In this document: in pieces, positions 1 to 12,160 of the stretch | Layout: the number at the start of each line of letters is the position of its first letter | Position numbering within the stretch: the first letter of the stretch is position 1 | Assembly: GCA_016946835.1 (NCBI GenBank) | Contig: JACVTC010000009.1 | Location: 942,501 to 987,500, forward strand | Direction: 5' to 3' | DNA from: Neocallimastix lanati (nom. inval.) | Lineage: Eukaryota > Neocallimastigomycota > Neocallimastigomycetes > Neocallimastigales > Neocallimastigaceae | DNA: 45,000 bases | The notes under the pieces: model-generated | Databases searched by the model: none | What the model was told of the DNA's origin: nothing | Seen by the model: the letters and a program-made list of their open reading frames with translations, nothing else | Program-made: the position numbers and the translations under genes

Positions 1-1104
1 ATTTTTTTTTTCTTTTGATTTCTATATTCTTTTTAATTATGCTTTATACAATTTGTTTTATTTGTTATTTTTTTTATTTTTATTTTTTTTTTTTTATACA
101 ATTTATATTACTATTAAGAATAATAAAGAACAAGAAATAAAAAATGTAAATTGTATTAATAGAAATTGAAATAAAATTAAAAATTATATTATTTTATAAA
201 TATAATAAATAATTTATAGTATCAAATTCTTTATTTTTTTTGTAATTTTCTATTTTATAAATGTTTTTAAGGGTAAAGATAATAAAAGGAAAAGTAAAAA
301 AAAGAAAAAGAATAATTAATTCTATAGAAAATTGGTTGTAATTAATAATTTATTATTATTATTTTAATAATTAAATTCTTTTATCTTCTTTCTGATATAT
401 TGTATATATATTATATATATATTAAATGGTTAAATATTAAATGATATAGCTTAGTATATTATATATATTTCATTCATGTTAAAAATTTATAAATAATTTA
501 AATTATTATAAAATTTTATATTTTCTAGATTAAAAGTTCAAATAATTGAAATTAAACTGATTAAAAATTTAATTAAAAATTAAAGTTTACTTAATATAAA
601 AAATAACATTAAAATTGATTTTAAAAGTGTTCGAAATTAAAAAAAAAAATAAAAATAAAAATAAAAATAGAATAAAATAAAAATGAAGAAATAAAAAAAA
701 TTAAGAAAAAATGAGAAAAAAAAAAGATATTAAATATATCAATTATTATTATTATTTTATAGATTAATATAAAGAATCTTTAAATCAGTAATGATAGATG
801 ATATAAACATTTATTGATATATATATAATTAAATAATATAATATTTTTTATGGATAATACATTAAATATGGTAGATAAAGTTTTAGTTAAAAAATAATCC
901 AATTTTTTTTTATCCAAAATTAATTTAAATATTCAAAAAATTTAATTAGGTATTTTATCAACAGTAAATTCCTAAATGAACTTTAATTATTAACACTAAT
1001 AATTTTTTTGCTACAATATTCTAAAAGTTTAAATTATATAGTGGTAATAATATTATTGTAATTTAGTATTTTATTAATTAAAATTATTAAAATTAAAAAA
1101 TAAT

Positions 1105-1142
<38 letters not shown>

Positions 1143-1443
1143 ACATGAATTTAATTCTTAAATAAATTAAAATTTATAAAAAGTTATTATATTTTTTATT
1201 TTTTATGAATTTTTTTTTTTTAATTCTTGAAATTGAAAAATGAGTAATTAATTCAAAGTATGAAGTTATATTTTTACTTTAATTATCCTTATTTGATATT
1301 GATAAATATATATTCATGTTTTTATTTTACTTTTATTAAGGAAATATAAAGTATAATTATTAATATATTTATAATTAGTGATATACTTAAATAGTATTCA
1401 TATCTACATATTAGAGAAAAATATTAAATAGTAAAGTATAAAA
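1..1443. other. AT-rich intergenic DNA, no gene seen
   Basis: This stretch is nearly pure A/T, with homopolymer runs (for example a T run near 1107-1136) and short microsatellites. All frames are closed at short intervals and I see no coding-like patch, RNA gene or strong inverted repeat. Confidence 0.6.
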
Positions 1444-1445
1444 TT

Positions 1446-1586
1446 TAATAAATAATAAATAAATAAATAATAAATAAATAAATAATAAATAAATAAATAA
1501 TAAATAAATAAATAATAAATAAATAAATAATAAATAAATAGGTGAATAAATAAATAGATGAATAAATAAATAGATGAATAAATAGG
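1446..1586. repeat. 15-bp minisatellite made of AAAT/AAT units
   Basis: A 15-base unit (AATAATAAATAAATA in one register) repeats from about 1446 to 1540. It passes into a 16-base variant containing TAGATG up to about 1586. The unit spacing is directly readable, for example AATAATAAAT starting at 1451, 1466 and 1481. No function is apparent. Confidence 0.8.
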
Positions 1587-1600
1587 TAATTTAAAAAATT

Positions 1601-1769
1601 AGTAATTTAGGTTTTATAATTAAATTTTATTAATATATTAAATGAAGACTTAACAAATATTTAATTTTGGTACAAATTAACATGTTTTATATAATTAAAA
1701 ATGATTTTTATATATAATATGCTTCAAGGTGTTTGAAGATTATTTTACATATATTTCACATATTCTAAT
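1601..1769. repeat. Left copy of a diverged ~170-bp direct repeat
   Basis: This segment aligns in the same orientation with 2571-2753. Shared landmarks in the same order are a TAATTTAGGTT block at the left, a TACAAATTAACAT / TATAAATTACATA block in the middle and ATTTCACATATTCTAA at the right. The pair flanks the decayed coding patch at 1957-2412, so it could be a degenerate pair of terminal repeats or a simple segmental duplication. Confidence 0.55.
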
Positions 1770-1956
1770 ATCCCTCATAAACCTATTTATTTTAAAAGAA
1801 TAGTCTAATGTGTCAATGAATACATATTTTATTTTTTATTTATCAACGATGATTAAATTTTAATAATCATTTTCAAAACATTTTATTATTAATAAATATA
1901 TATGTATTTAAGGTATATTGTTTCTATATTAAATTAATTTTTTTTTTTTTTTTACA

Positions 1957-2412
1957 GATAAAGCATTTAAATCATCAATTACTAGTATAAATAAGTTTGA
2001 TATATTATGAATTGAATACTTATTAGGTTTTTACACTATCCAATTATTCTGTCTTTGGAAACATTCTGGGCTAATATCATTTAAATTATGAAAATGACTA
2101 TTCTTTGCCATTTAGTCATTTATTATATAGTTTGACTACTCTTTTTACATTTATAAATTATTATAAATTGTTATATTTTATAACTTGTTTTATTCTTTAG
2201 CTTTAATAATATATATAGATATTATTTTTTAAAATTTTTTTTAACTATTATAATGTTAACTCGATGGAAATCTCAAAGTTACTTTTAGTTTTTATGATAT
2301 TTATGTTTTGTTTATAACTTCGATTTTGTATTAGAGTGTTTCTTCTATTATCTATTAAGAAGTTTTTTTTTTTCCACTGTTTTGCACATTTTAAATTTTG
2401 CATTTCACATCT
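1957..2412 (-). pseudogene. Unidentified decayed coding patch
   Basis: On the minus strand, 2412-2251 is open for 54 codons in an otherwise stop-dense region. It reads with varied residues, including Cys and Trp (KCAKQWKKK, then FLIDNRRNTLIQNRS). A second patch from the ATG at 2111 reads MAKNSHFHNLNDISPECF and continues past a single in-frame stop near 2031 to about 1957, ending VIDDLNALSVK. The residue variety is unlike the Ile/Phe/Lys/Asn-only frames of pure A/T DNA, so I read it as a broken gene. I do not recognise the family. The flanking direct repeats suggest a mobile-element origin, but that is inference. Confidence 0.35.
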
Positions 2413-2570
2413 TTAAAATGCTGATCAATAATGAGATAATGTTTTCTTAAAATCAACATATTGATACTATTATCATAATTTAAGATTTCAATTTATTTTC
2501 CTTGAAAAATATTGTGTTCATGAATTGAATCACTATTAAATGTCAGATGAGACTCTTATCTATTAAGAAT

Positions 2571-2753
2571 CAATAATTTAGGTTCTATAATTATGGAAAC
2601 TTTATTTCTATATTGGATGATAAAAGAGTTATTAATTATATATTTTTTGTATAAATTACATAATGATATATATATCTTTAAAATTTTCTTATATATATTC
2701 ATTTATATATAACACTTTTCAATGCATTTGAATATATATTTCACATATTCTAA
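2571..2753. repeat. Right copy of a diverged ~180-bp direct repeat
   Basis: This is the partner of 1601-1769 in the same orientation. The best-conserved part is the right end, ATATTTCACATATTCTAAC (2735-2753). A weaker third match to the TTTGAATATAT part occurs near 6905-6950. Confidence 0.5.
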
Positions 2754-2884
2754 CAATAAAAAAAATATATATATAAAAAGAATAGTAAAAGAAAAGTAAA
2801 AGAAAAATTTTTAATACTTTTTAATTATATATTGATTATATATTATTATATTTTATTAATATTTATATAAAATAAAATACAATT

Positions 2885-4905
2885 AAATAATTAATAGATT
2901 GTAAATATAATTGAAGTACAGATTGAAAAAAAATTGAATAAATAAAATAAAATAATATAATATAAATAGTAGAATGTGAATATAATTAAAGTATAGACTG
3001 AATAAAATGAAATAAAATAAATAATAGAATATGAATATGAATATGAAGATAATTAATAGATTGTAAATATAATTGAAGTACAGATTAAAAAAAATTGAAT
3101 AAATAAAATAAAATAATATAATATAATATAAATAGTAGAATATGAATATAATTAAAGTATAGATTGAATATAATAAAATAAAATAAAATAAAATCAATAG
3201 TAAAATATGAATATAATTAAAGTACAGATTGAATAAAATAAAATAAATAATAGAATATGAATATAATTAAAGTACAAATTGAATAAAATAAAATAAAATA
3301 AATAATAAAATATGAATATGAATTTAATTAAAGTACAGATTGAATAAAATAAAATAAAATAAAATCAATAGTAAAATATGAATATAATTAAAGTACAGAT
3401 TGAATAAAATAAAATAAAATAAATAGTAGAATATGAATATGAATTTAATTAAAGTACAAGTTGAATAAAATAAAATAAAATAAAATACAATAAAATAAAA
3501 TAAAATCAATAGTAAAATATGAATATAATTAAAGAACAGATTGAATAAAATAAAATAAAATAAATAGTAAAATATGAATATAATTAAAGTACAGATTGAA
3601 TAAAATAAAATAAAATAAATAGTAAAATATGAATATAATTAAAGTACAGATTGAATAAAATAAAATAAAATAAAATAAAATAAAATAAAATAAAATAAAA
3701 TAAAATAAAATAAAATAAAATAAAATAAAATAAAATAAAATAAAATAAAATAAAATAAAATAAATAGTAGAAATATAAATATAAAGTACAGATTGAATAA
3801 AATAAAATAAAATAAAATAAAATAAAATAAAATAAAATAAAATAAATAGTAGAAATATAAATATAAAGTACAGATTGAATAAAATAAAATAAAATAAAAT
3901 AAAATAAAATAAAATAAAATAAAATAAAATAAATAGTTGAAATATAAATATGAAGTACAGATTGAATAAAATAAAATAAAATAAAATAAAATAAAATAAA
4001 ATAAAATAAAATAAAATAAAATAAATAGTTGAAATATAAATATGAAGTACAGATTGAATAAAATAAAATAAAATAAAATAAAATAAAATAAAATAAAATA
4101 AAATAAAATAAAATAAAATAAAATAAAATAAAATAAAATAAATAGTTGAAATATAAATATGAAGTACAGATTGAATAAAATAAAATAAAATAAAATAAAA
4201 TAAAATAAAATAAAATAAAATAAAATAAAATAAAATAAAATAAAATAAAATAAAATAAAATAAAATAAAATAAAATAAAATAAAATAAAATAAAATAAAA
4301 TAAAATAAAATAAAATAAAATAAAATAAAATAAAATAAAATAAAATAAATAGTTGAAATATAAATATGAAGTACAGATTGAATAAAATAAAATAAAATAA
4401 AATAAAATAAAATAAAATAAAATAAAATAAAATAAAATAAATAGTAGGATATGAATAAAGTACAGATTGAATAAAATAAAATAAAATAAAATAAAATAAA
4501 ATAAAATAAAATAAAATAAAATAAAATAAATAGTAGGATATGAATAAAGTACAGATTGAATAAAATAAAATAAAATAAAATAAATAGTAGGATATGAATA
4601 AAGTACAGATTGAATAAAATAAAATAAAATAAAATAAAATAAAATAAAATAAAATAAAATAAAATAAAATAAATAGTAGGATATGAATAAAGTACAGATT
4701 GAATAAAATAAAATAAAATAAAATAAAATAAAATAAAATAAAATAAAATAAAATAAATAGTAGGATATGAATAAAGTACAGATTGAATAAAATAAAATAA
4801 AATAAAATAAAATAAAATAAAATAAAATAAAATAAATAGTAGGATATGAATAAAGTACAGATTGAATAAAATAAAATAAAATAAAATAAAATATAATAAA
4901 ATATA
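2885..4905. repeat. 2-kb compound minisatellite: (AAAAT)n blocks punctuated by a conserved island
   Basis: About two dozen islands ending in GTACAGATTGAA are separated by (TAAAA)n pentamer runs of variable length. The longest run, about 4174-4345, is over 30 pentamers. The island changes stepwise along the array. To about 3650 it is TAGTAGAATATGAATATAATTAAAG-type, with forms containing AATATAAATATAAAG at 3767-3870. Around 3930-4370 a TAGTTGAAATATAAATATGAAG form follows, and from 4440 to the end the form is TAGTAGGATATGAATAAAG. The reverse strand can be read as one long open frame of YFILF repeats, but that only reflects the pentamer lacking stops in one frame. No gene is called. Confidence 0.9.
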
Positions 4906-5094
4906 AATTAAACAATCCTTTTTTATATATTGACTTTTATTTTTTTTTATTTTTTTTTTATTTTATTTTTTTTTTTTTTTAGACTAGGAATAAATTTTAT
5001 TTTATAATATTTATTAAAAAATAATACATAAAAATAAAGTTCATGAAATTTTTTTTACATTAATATTAAAAAAAAAAAAAAAAATTAAGTTATG

Positions 5095-5981
5095 AGTTTC
5101 GAGGTCGAAATGGCTTCTAACTCTTCTCATCTGTCGATGATAACCCGCCTTGTGAATTAAAAAATTATCATTCGACTATGTATCAGAATTTCTTCTTTGT
5201 CCTATCCATTCGATGTCGACGCTCTTGACAACTGGTAAATCTAATGGTATACAAATAAATTACTAATCAATAATAGGCATAATATTAATAAGAAATTTTG
5301 AAAACCCCCACACAAAGTATGAAATCAGGAAAGTCTCGAAAGGGATTGAAAAGTATATTATTAATAAAGCACCTCCTTTCCCCTGAACCGATCTTTTATA
5401 ATATCATATATTGCATTTCCGCCTAAGAAGGAGACACAGTACCGTAAAAAAAAATAATATTATCATCAAAATCTTCCTCTTTGTTATCAGGAATACTCAT
5501 TGATTTTTCATAAACAATGAACAATCAGAGAAAAAATTTTTTTATAAAAAATTTTTATTAATAAATTGAATGAATTTTTGCCTTAAATTCTTTCAAATTA
5601 ATGAAAATTAATGACATAAAAAAAAGTATTCAATGAGAAAAACTAGGTAATGCTGTTACTTACATCACAATAAAAGGGGTATGTTAGGCAATCTTCTGAT
5701 ATTAGTTTTTTTTTTTTTTTTCATAAGGTTTTTCATCAAATTTGAATCCACATTTTAATTTGTCCAATCCAAAAAAAAAAAAAAAAAGAATCCAAGAGAA
5801 AATTGGGAATATTTTTGAGAGTGCTGTTGAATAAATTTTTTTAGAAAACCAAATTTAAACTTCATATATGTATATTTGAGTTAATCTCAGGAGAACTTGT
5901 AAAATAAACACTCTTCCCAGTAAAAACTAAAACTCCAGTATTTTTCTTGGAGTTTATTATTGTGTTTTCGTATAAAATATC

Positions 5982-6026
<45 letters not shown>

Positions 6027-6745
6027 AATGATGTAAAAGTGTAAAAATAATTTTAATTAAATGAGAAATAATACAAGAAAATTCTTTCCATAATTACATA
6101 ATCATCCAAAAAAAAAAAAAATACATGATAAGTATAACATTATAGTACTACAACATGAATGATTTATCCATGAAGAAATAGTAAAATATATGACAAGGTT
6201 AAAAAATGAAAATATGGGAAAAAAATATATATATATATGAATTAAACTGTAAAAGGATACTATTTCTTAAAAATTTTTTTTTAAAATTAATTAAAAACTT
6301 TATTAACAATTGCAGCAAGTAGTTGTACCAAAAACATTCATTAAGCAATGCTTAAGTTTTTTTTTTTTATTTTTTTTTTTTTACCATCACCCTCAGTCCA
6401 ACAAGAATTGAGATAGTTTTCTTTCATTGAACCCCATAGAAGGTGATACATCCCTGAGGGGAATTAATTATTAATAATGTTATATAAGATATTATAATAT
6501 TAAAATTTTATTTCATATATCGATATTACCATAGTGATCATAGGTGATAAACTTTATAAAGAATTGGAAGACCATTGTACAAGTTTAATCTTGGTATCAG
6601 TAGTAACTAATATAAATTCAAACAAATCATTATCATATCTAATCTCCAATTTATAATAATAACTTGAGGAGTTAAATCAGCAATAATAACCTCCTTATGG
6701 TTGTTACACTTTAGATATAATTTATTAGTATTATTAGATCTATTT
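5095..6745 (-). mobile_element. LINE (non-LTR retrotransposon) relic, copy 1
   Basis: This is an unusually complex stretch within A/T desert. Minus-strand patches read like protein broken by frameshifts: CNNHKEVIIADLTPQ and FILVTTDTKIKLVQWSS near 6560-6720, MSIPDNKEEDFDDN then LGGNAIYDIIKDRFRGKEVL near 5360-5500, and LPVVKSVDIEWIGQRRN then MRRVRSHFDLETHN near 5100-5240. Blocks at about 5098-5118, 5785-5960, 6024-6110, 6120-6200 and 6300-6470 recur in the same order in the element at 28440-30690, where reverse-transcriptase motifs can be read. Copy 1 lacks the RT segment and keeps about 670 bp of C-terminal coding DNA that copy 2 lost. The LINE call rests on this shared sequence. Confidence 0.6.
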
Positions 6746-6761
6746 CAAATTATGAATGTAA

Positions 6762-6792
<31 letters not shown>

Positions 6793-6841
6793 TCAAAACT
6801 ATTGTAATATATCAAAACAAAATACGAAATTATTTTAAATC

Positions 6842-6903
<62 letters not shown>

Positions 6904-6978
6904 TAAAAAAAATTTTATATAAACACTTTTTAAATCTTTTGAATATATTATATGCTCTAAATGAAAATAATAATAAAA

Positions 6979-7009
<31 letters not shown>

Positions 7010-7221
7010 TCTCTATATTATCTATAATTTTATTTAATTTATTTAAATATATTTTCCATCTATTGGCTCTAAAAATTTCTATTTGGTTTCATCTTCAAAA
7101 GCTAATGATTTATTAAAAGTATAATTTAATCATCCAAATAAATTTATTAAAATAATTCAATTTTTCAAATAAAAAAGTATTGAATAGTTCGAAAATTCCG
7201 TGATATATAAATTATTACTTT

Positions 7222-7259
<38 letters not shown>

Positions 7260-7693
7260 AAAAAAAATGAATATATATATATATATAATATATATATTCA
7301 TCAATAATAAAAATCCTCATCTACTGAACACTTAAAAATATAATTTTTAACTATCTCCACAGAAAAAAAAATAAGAAATTTTAATTTTATAATTATTTTT
7401 TTTTTTTATTTTTTTATTTATTTATTTATTGTTTCATTTAACTTTAAACTAGTTTTTTTTTTTTTTTTTTTTTTTTATTTATTTATAATTTAATTATTTG
7501 CTTTTTTTACATTTATCTATTATTTATTTATTTATTATTTTTAAACATATTTTTTATCAATGCATCTATATTTAATTTTTATCTCAAAAAAATGAAACAT
7601 CATAAGCTTTTGAAGTTTTTTTTTTTTTTTTTTTTTTCTATTTATTTACTTAATTTATAATTTTTAAAGTTATACTCTATTAAAATTTTATAT
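6746..7693. other. AT-rich spacer with (AT)n and homopolymer tracts
   Basis: The stretch contains a poly(A) to (AT)n transition at 6842-6901, another (AT)n at about 6979-7001 and a poly(A) run at 7223-7257. It also contains several T runs that would lie in the 3' flank of the minus-strand gene at 7694. I see no gene. Confidence 0.6.
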
Positions 7694-8236
7694 TTAAGCT
7701 AATAATTCTTGAATCTTCTTCTCTAATTGTTCTGGCTTGGTAATTGGTGGATATCTTCCAACAACTTTACCGTTTTTATCTACAATAAACTTTGTGAAAT
7801 TCCATCTGATATCACCTGGATTCTTACAAGTAGTACTTATAACCTTAACAGCCTTCATAGCTATTTTACTAGCAGTACTACTAAATTCTTCTTCTTGGAT
7901 TTGTTCCTTTAAATACTTATATAATGGGGAAGCATTATCACCATTGACATCAATCTTTTTGAATTGATCAAAAGTAGTATTATATTTAAGAGTACAGAAA
8001 TCATGAATTTCTTCATCAGTACCTGGAGCTTGATGACCAAATTGATTACATGGGAAATCTAAAATTTCTAATCCCTTGTCATGGTAATCTTTGTATAATT
8101 TTTCTAAACCTTTGTATTGTGGAGTGAAACCACAACCAGTGGCAGTATTAACAATAAGAATAACTTTATCCTTTAATTCAGATAAAGCATAATCTTCACC
8201 TTTTCTGTTTTGAACTTTAATATCGTAGATACTCAT
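7694..8236 (-). CDS. Thiol (Cys-type) glutathione peroxidase, divergent paralogue (copy 1)
   Basis: This intronless 180-residue gene encodes a thioredoxin-fold peroxidase that reduces H2O2 and organic hydroperoxides. Visible active-site elements are the peroxidatic Cys35 in TATGCGFTPQY (Cys rather than selenocysteine), Gln65 in FPCNQF, and Trp145-Asn146 in RWNFTKF. Cys81 in FCTLKY sits where the resolving Cys of yeast Gpx3/Hyr1-type enzymes lies, so thioredoxin rather than glutathione is the likely reductant (inference from family knowledge). A roughly 20-residue segment (about 113-140, with STTCKNPGDI) makes it longer than yeast homologues of about 163 residues. No targeting peptide is seen, so it is probably cytosolic. 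It differs at many residues from the three close copies to the right, making it the oldest member of the local family. The start is the ATG aligned with the others; a TATA-like element lies about 100 bp upstream. Confidence 0.93.
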   Translation of the reverse strand: MSIYDIKVQNRKGEDYALSELKDKVILIVNTATGCGFTPQYKGLEKLYKDYHDKGLEILDFPCNQFGHQAPGTDEEIHDFCTLKYNTTFDQFKKIDVNGDNASPLYKYLKEQIQEEEFSSTASKIAMKAVKVISTTCKNPGDIRWNFTKFIVDKNGKVVGRYPPITKPEQLEKKIQELLA

Positions 8237-8334
8237 TTTAGATAATTTCTATTTTATTTAAATTTATATTAACTATTTATTTTTTTTTTTAAATATTATT
8301 TATTTTTTAATAATATTGTTTCCAAAAGTGAAAT

Positions 8335-8350
8335 TACTTGATATTTATAT
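8335..8350 (-). promoter_or_regulatory. TATA-like element shared with peroxidase copies 2 and 3
   Basis: On the coding strand this reads ATATAAATATCAAGTA, about 100-115 bp upstream of the ATG. The same 16 bases occur upstream of copies 2 and 3, and a shorter form upstream of copy 4. TATAAATA matches the eukaryotic TATA-box consensus; use as a promoter is inferred from conservation. Confidence 0.45.
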
Positions 8351-11300
8351 ATTTTTTTTTCTTTCAAAAAAAAAATTAATAAAACTTATTTGATATATAA
8401 TTTGAAAGTAATGTTTTGTATATTATCGGAATAGCGGAAATTTCATAAATTCAATTACTAATTTATCAGTATAATAAAACAATAATTATTATTCTTTTTT
8501 TTTTTTAAAAAAAAATATTACTATTAATTAATGATTATTAATAATAATTATAATCAAAAAAAAAAAAACTGTTTGGGGTTATTTTAATTTTTTTTTTTTT
8601 ATATTAATAAAAATAGAAAGTTTAATTTTATTTATTTTATATATAATAAATTAAATTTTAATATAGTAAATATATTATAAAAGGAAATTAAAACATATTA
8701 TTCATATTGATGGAATAAATTGCCTTAATTTAATATAATTAAATGATACATTTATTCCTATTAAAAAGGCATAACTAATAATGCAAAGGTAACGTTACAC
8801 CAATTTTTATCATTAAAAACACATATATAAACTGATATAAAATAATAAATAGGATTTAATTTAACTAAATGAAAGTTTATTTATTATTATTAAAAATTTA
8901 TCCTTCTTTTTAAGACAATTTAAGGTTTGGTAGAAGTAACTTTATTTAATTTTATTTATTATTACATATTAATATATTTATTATTATTACATATTAATAT
9001 ATTTATTATTATTTATTAATATATTTATTATTATTAATATTAATATATTTTTATTATTATTTATCGTTTATTATTTATAATTATTTATTATCTATCATTA
9101 TTTATTAATAAATACTCATATTATTATTTATTATTTATTATTTATTATTATTATTATTTATTTATTATATATTATTTATTATTTATTATTAAAAATAGAT
9201 AAAAAAGTGTATAAAATAATAAAAAAAAAAAAAAAAATAAAAAATAAAATTAAATAAGAAAATAAATCTAATTTAATTTGTAATTTTTATAATTAATAAA
9301 ATTTATAATTTTTAATGTTTATTAAAAGATAAAAAAAAAAAAAAAAAAAATGAGGAGAAAAACAATTTAATCAAGTTTTAATCCTTTTTAATCACTGTAT
9401 CTCCATATTAGCTATTGAATTAGAGATAAATCTGATTGAAAATAGCAAAAAGGCTAAACTACTTTTATATTCTGTATAATGTGCTATACAGAATTAGGAT
9501 GAATTTGAATGATTCTTATTTCAAAATTATAATTTTATTCTATAATTTCAAGCTTAATTTAATTGAAAATTTTATACTATTATTATATATTATTATATTA
9601 TTGAAAGTAAATATTTTTTTTTATTTTTAAATAGAATATTATATAGATATATAGATATATATATAAAAGAAATGACTGTGATTGTTGTGTTAAACTCATT
9701 ATTAAAATTTATATTAAATTTTGAGTTATTATTTCTTAATATAAAAAAAAAGACATTTATATTATAATTATTATTATATTCTAATTATTATTACTAATAA
9801 AATAATATGGATATGAAAACATAATATTAATATTTTAATTATTAAAAATTAATCCTATTTATTATATATTATTAATATAATATTAAAAATTAATATAATA
9901 ATATAAATTATACAAAAAAAGATTATTAATAGTATTAATCTAATTTTACAATTATATACTATAAATAATAAATAATAAATAATAAATAATTAAATAATTA
10001 AATAATAAATAATAAATAATAAATAATAAATAATTAAATAATTAAATAATAAATAATAAATAATAAATAATAAATAATAAATAATAAAAAGAGTATTTAT
10101 TAATAAATAATAAATAATAAATAATAAATAATAAATAATAAATAATAAAAAAGAGTATTTATTAATAAATAATAAATAATTGAATAATAAAAAGAGTATT
10201 TATTAATAAATAATTGAATAATAAAAAGAGTATTTATTAATAAATAATTGAATAATAAAAAGAGTATTTATTAATAAATAATTGAATAATAAAAAGAGTA
10301 TTTATTAATAAATAATTGAATAATAAAAAGAGTATTTATTAATAAATAATTGAATAATATCATATTATAATATTATAATAGTTGAATAATTAATAATTAA
10401 TATATTTTATTCTATTTAAATATTTAAATTAACAAATTAATATAATTTATATTAATTTATATTAATTTTTAAATGTGTAAATAGTTCTTTTTTTTTTTTA
10501 TTAAAAATTAATATGAAGATTTTTATCAACAATTTAAAGTTTAAATTTCATAATTTTTCATTGTTTTTTTTTATTAATTATTATTTATTTATTTAATTAT
10601 TTAATTAGTTAATTATTTAATTATTTAATTAATTAATTATTTATTTATTTACTAATTCTTATAATTATTATTCATTAAATTATTGGTTGATTATTACAAC
10701 ATATTAGTTGAATTCCATTTCCTTTTTTTTTTTTTTGGTTCATAATTGATAATCAAGAATTAATTAATTTATTATTTTTTTAAATTTTATGATTAAAAAA
10801 AAAAAAACGGTCCATAATAGAAATAGAAATAGAAATAGAAATTAACTAAATATATGTATGTATATAAATATATTTAATTTGGTACTACGAGTTTTCTTTT
10901 TTATAAATTATATAAAAACCCTTCTTCTCTTTTAATGGAATGAATTAGATAATGAATTGAATAATAAAATAATAATTGAATAATAAATAATAAATAATAA
11001 ATAATAAATAATTAAATAATTGAATAATAAATAATAAATAATGGAATAATAAATAATAAATAATTAATAATAAATAATTAATAATAAATAATAAATAATT
11101 AAATAATAATTGTTTTATTTTTATGGATCAGTCTTTTTTATTTTATTTTATTTTAATTATTTTATAAAATAAATAAAAAATACTTTATTCTAATAATTAA
11201 AATTATTAAAAAAAATTAATGTGGAATTTCTAATTGTAGTGCTATTTATGAAGGAAAATTTATTATTATTATTATTATTTTTTTATTTTGAAATAGTGAA

Positions 11301-12160
11301 AATAGAATAAAATCGCTAAAAAAAAATTAAATATAAAGAATACAAATTTAGTTGAGTAAAATATTCTTATAGTTATGGAAGTAAGTTATTATTTATTCAT
11401 GATTTTAAAATTGTTATAATAAAGTAACAATAAAAAGTAATGATATCGTTGTAGTGTGTCAGTTTAAACTATTTTATTTTACAATAATAAATTATTAGAT
11501 TAATGGATTTATATTTTAATCCATTAATAAAATAAACAATTTTTATTTTGAAACTATATCTTTATTCTTTCAAAATAAATAAATAAATAAATAAATAATT
11601 TTTATTTTGAAACCTTTATTCTTTCAAAAAAAAATAAAAAAAAAAAATTAAAATAAAAATATTATAGTAATAGAATTTAAATTTTAATATTATTCAATTT
11701 TCAAATAATTTAAATAATACAATAAAAAAATAAGTTCTGATATTGACAGAAATAACTCGTTTTATTAATTTCATGAAATGTATCATATTCAATTAAATTT
11801 TATTATTTAATTCTTTATTATTATTATTATTATTATTATTATTTTTTTAACTTTTAAATATTTCTTTATTTCTCATAGCTTTCAATTGTCTAAATTTTTA
11901 AATTGGTACATAATTAAACTATATTTTATTTTTATAATAAAATATTTTTATTATTTTATTATAACAAAATTTATATATATTTATACAAAGTAAATACAAT
12001 GATAGAATATAGTTTTATTTATAAAAAATTTTGGTATATTAAATTTTTTAAAAAATATTATAACTTGTTAAACTAATCGATTTAACTACAATTCATTACT
12101 TTTCATACATCATTTTTTTTTTTTTTTTTTTTTTTTTGATTGGATTGTTCTTAATTTAGA
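8351..12160. other. AT-rich spacer with several local tandem repeats
   Basis: No gene is seen. Repeats include degenerate units of TATTATTACATATTAATATA type at about 8950-9060 and (AATAAAT)n-type arrays at about 9960-10150 and 10975-11105. A perfect 10-bp hairpin lies at 9469-9494 (arm ATTCTGTATA, 6-base loop), and a perfect 11-bp hairpin at 11499-11528 (arm ATTAATGGATT, 8-base loop). A duplicated segment, AATTTTTATTTTGAAAC followed by TTTATTCTTTCAAAA, occurs at about 11537-11573 and 11599-11630. A 64-codon frame at 9436-9630 is composed almost only of A/T-encoded residues and is not called. Confidence 0.5.
10194..10363. repeat. 34-bp tandem repeat, about five units
   Basis: The unit starts GAGTATTTATTAATAAATAA and repeats at 10194, 10228, 10262, 10296 and 10330. 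Less regular relatives begin at 10091 and 10153. Copies are nearly identical, indicating recent expansion. No function is apparent. Confidence 0.85.

Noticed and set aside
2885-4905. CRISPR-like array (islands spaced by variable sequence)
   Set aside because: The intervening parts are simple pentamer repeats rather than unique spacers, and the context is eukaryotic.
3584-4915. Long minus-strand open frame of YFILF repeats (over 400 codons)
   Set aside because: It is produced by the stop-free reading of the (AAAAT)n array, follows the repeat units exactly and has no protein-like variety.
9436-9630. 64-codon plus-strand frame
   Set aside because: It consists mainly of Ile, Leu, Phe, Tyr, Asn and Lys as expected of A/T DNA, and shows no motif or neighbours supporting a gene. 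The 10-bp hairpin inside it is noted with the spacer.
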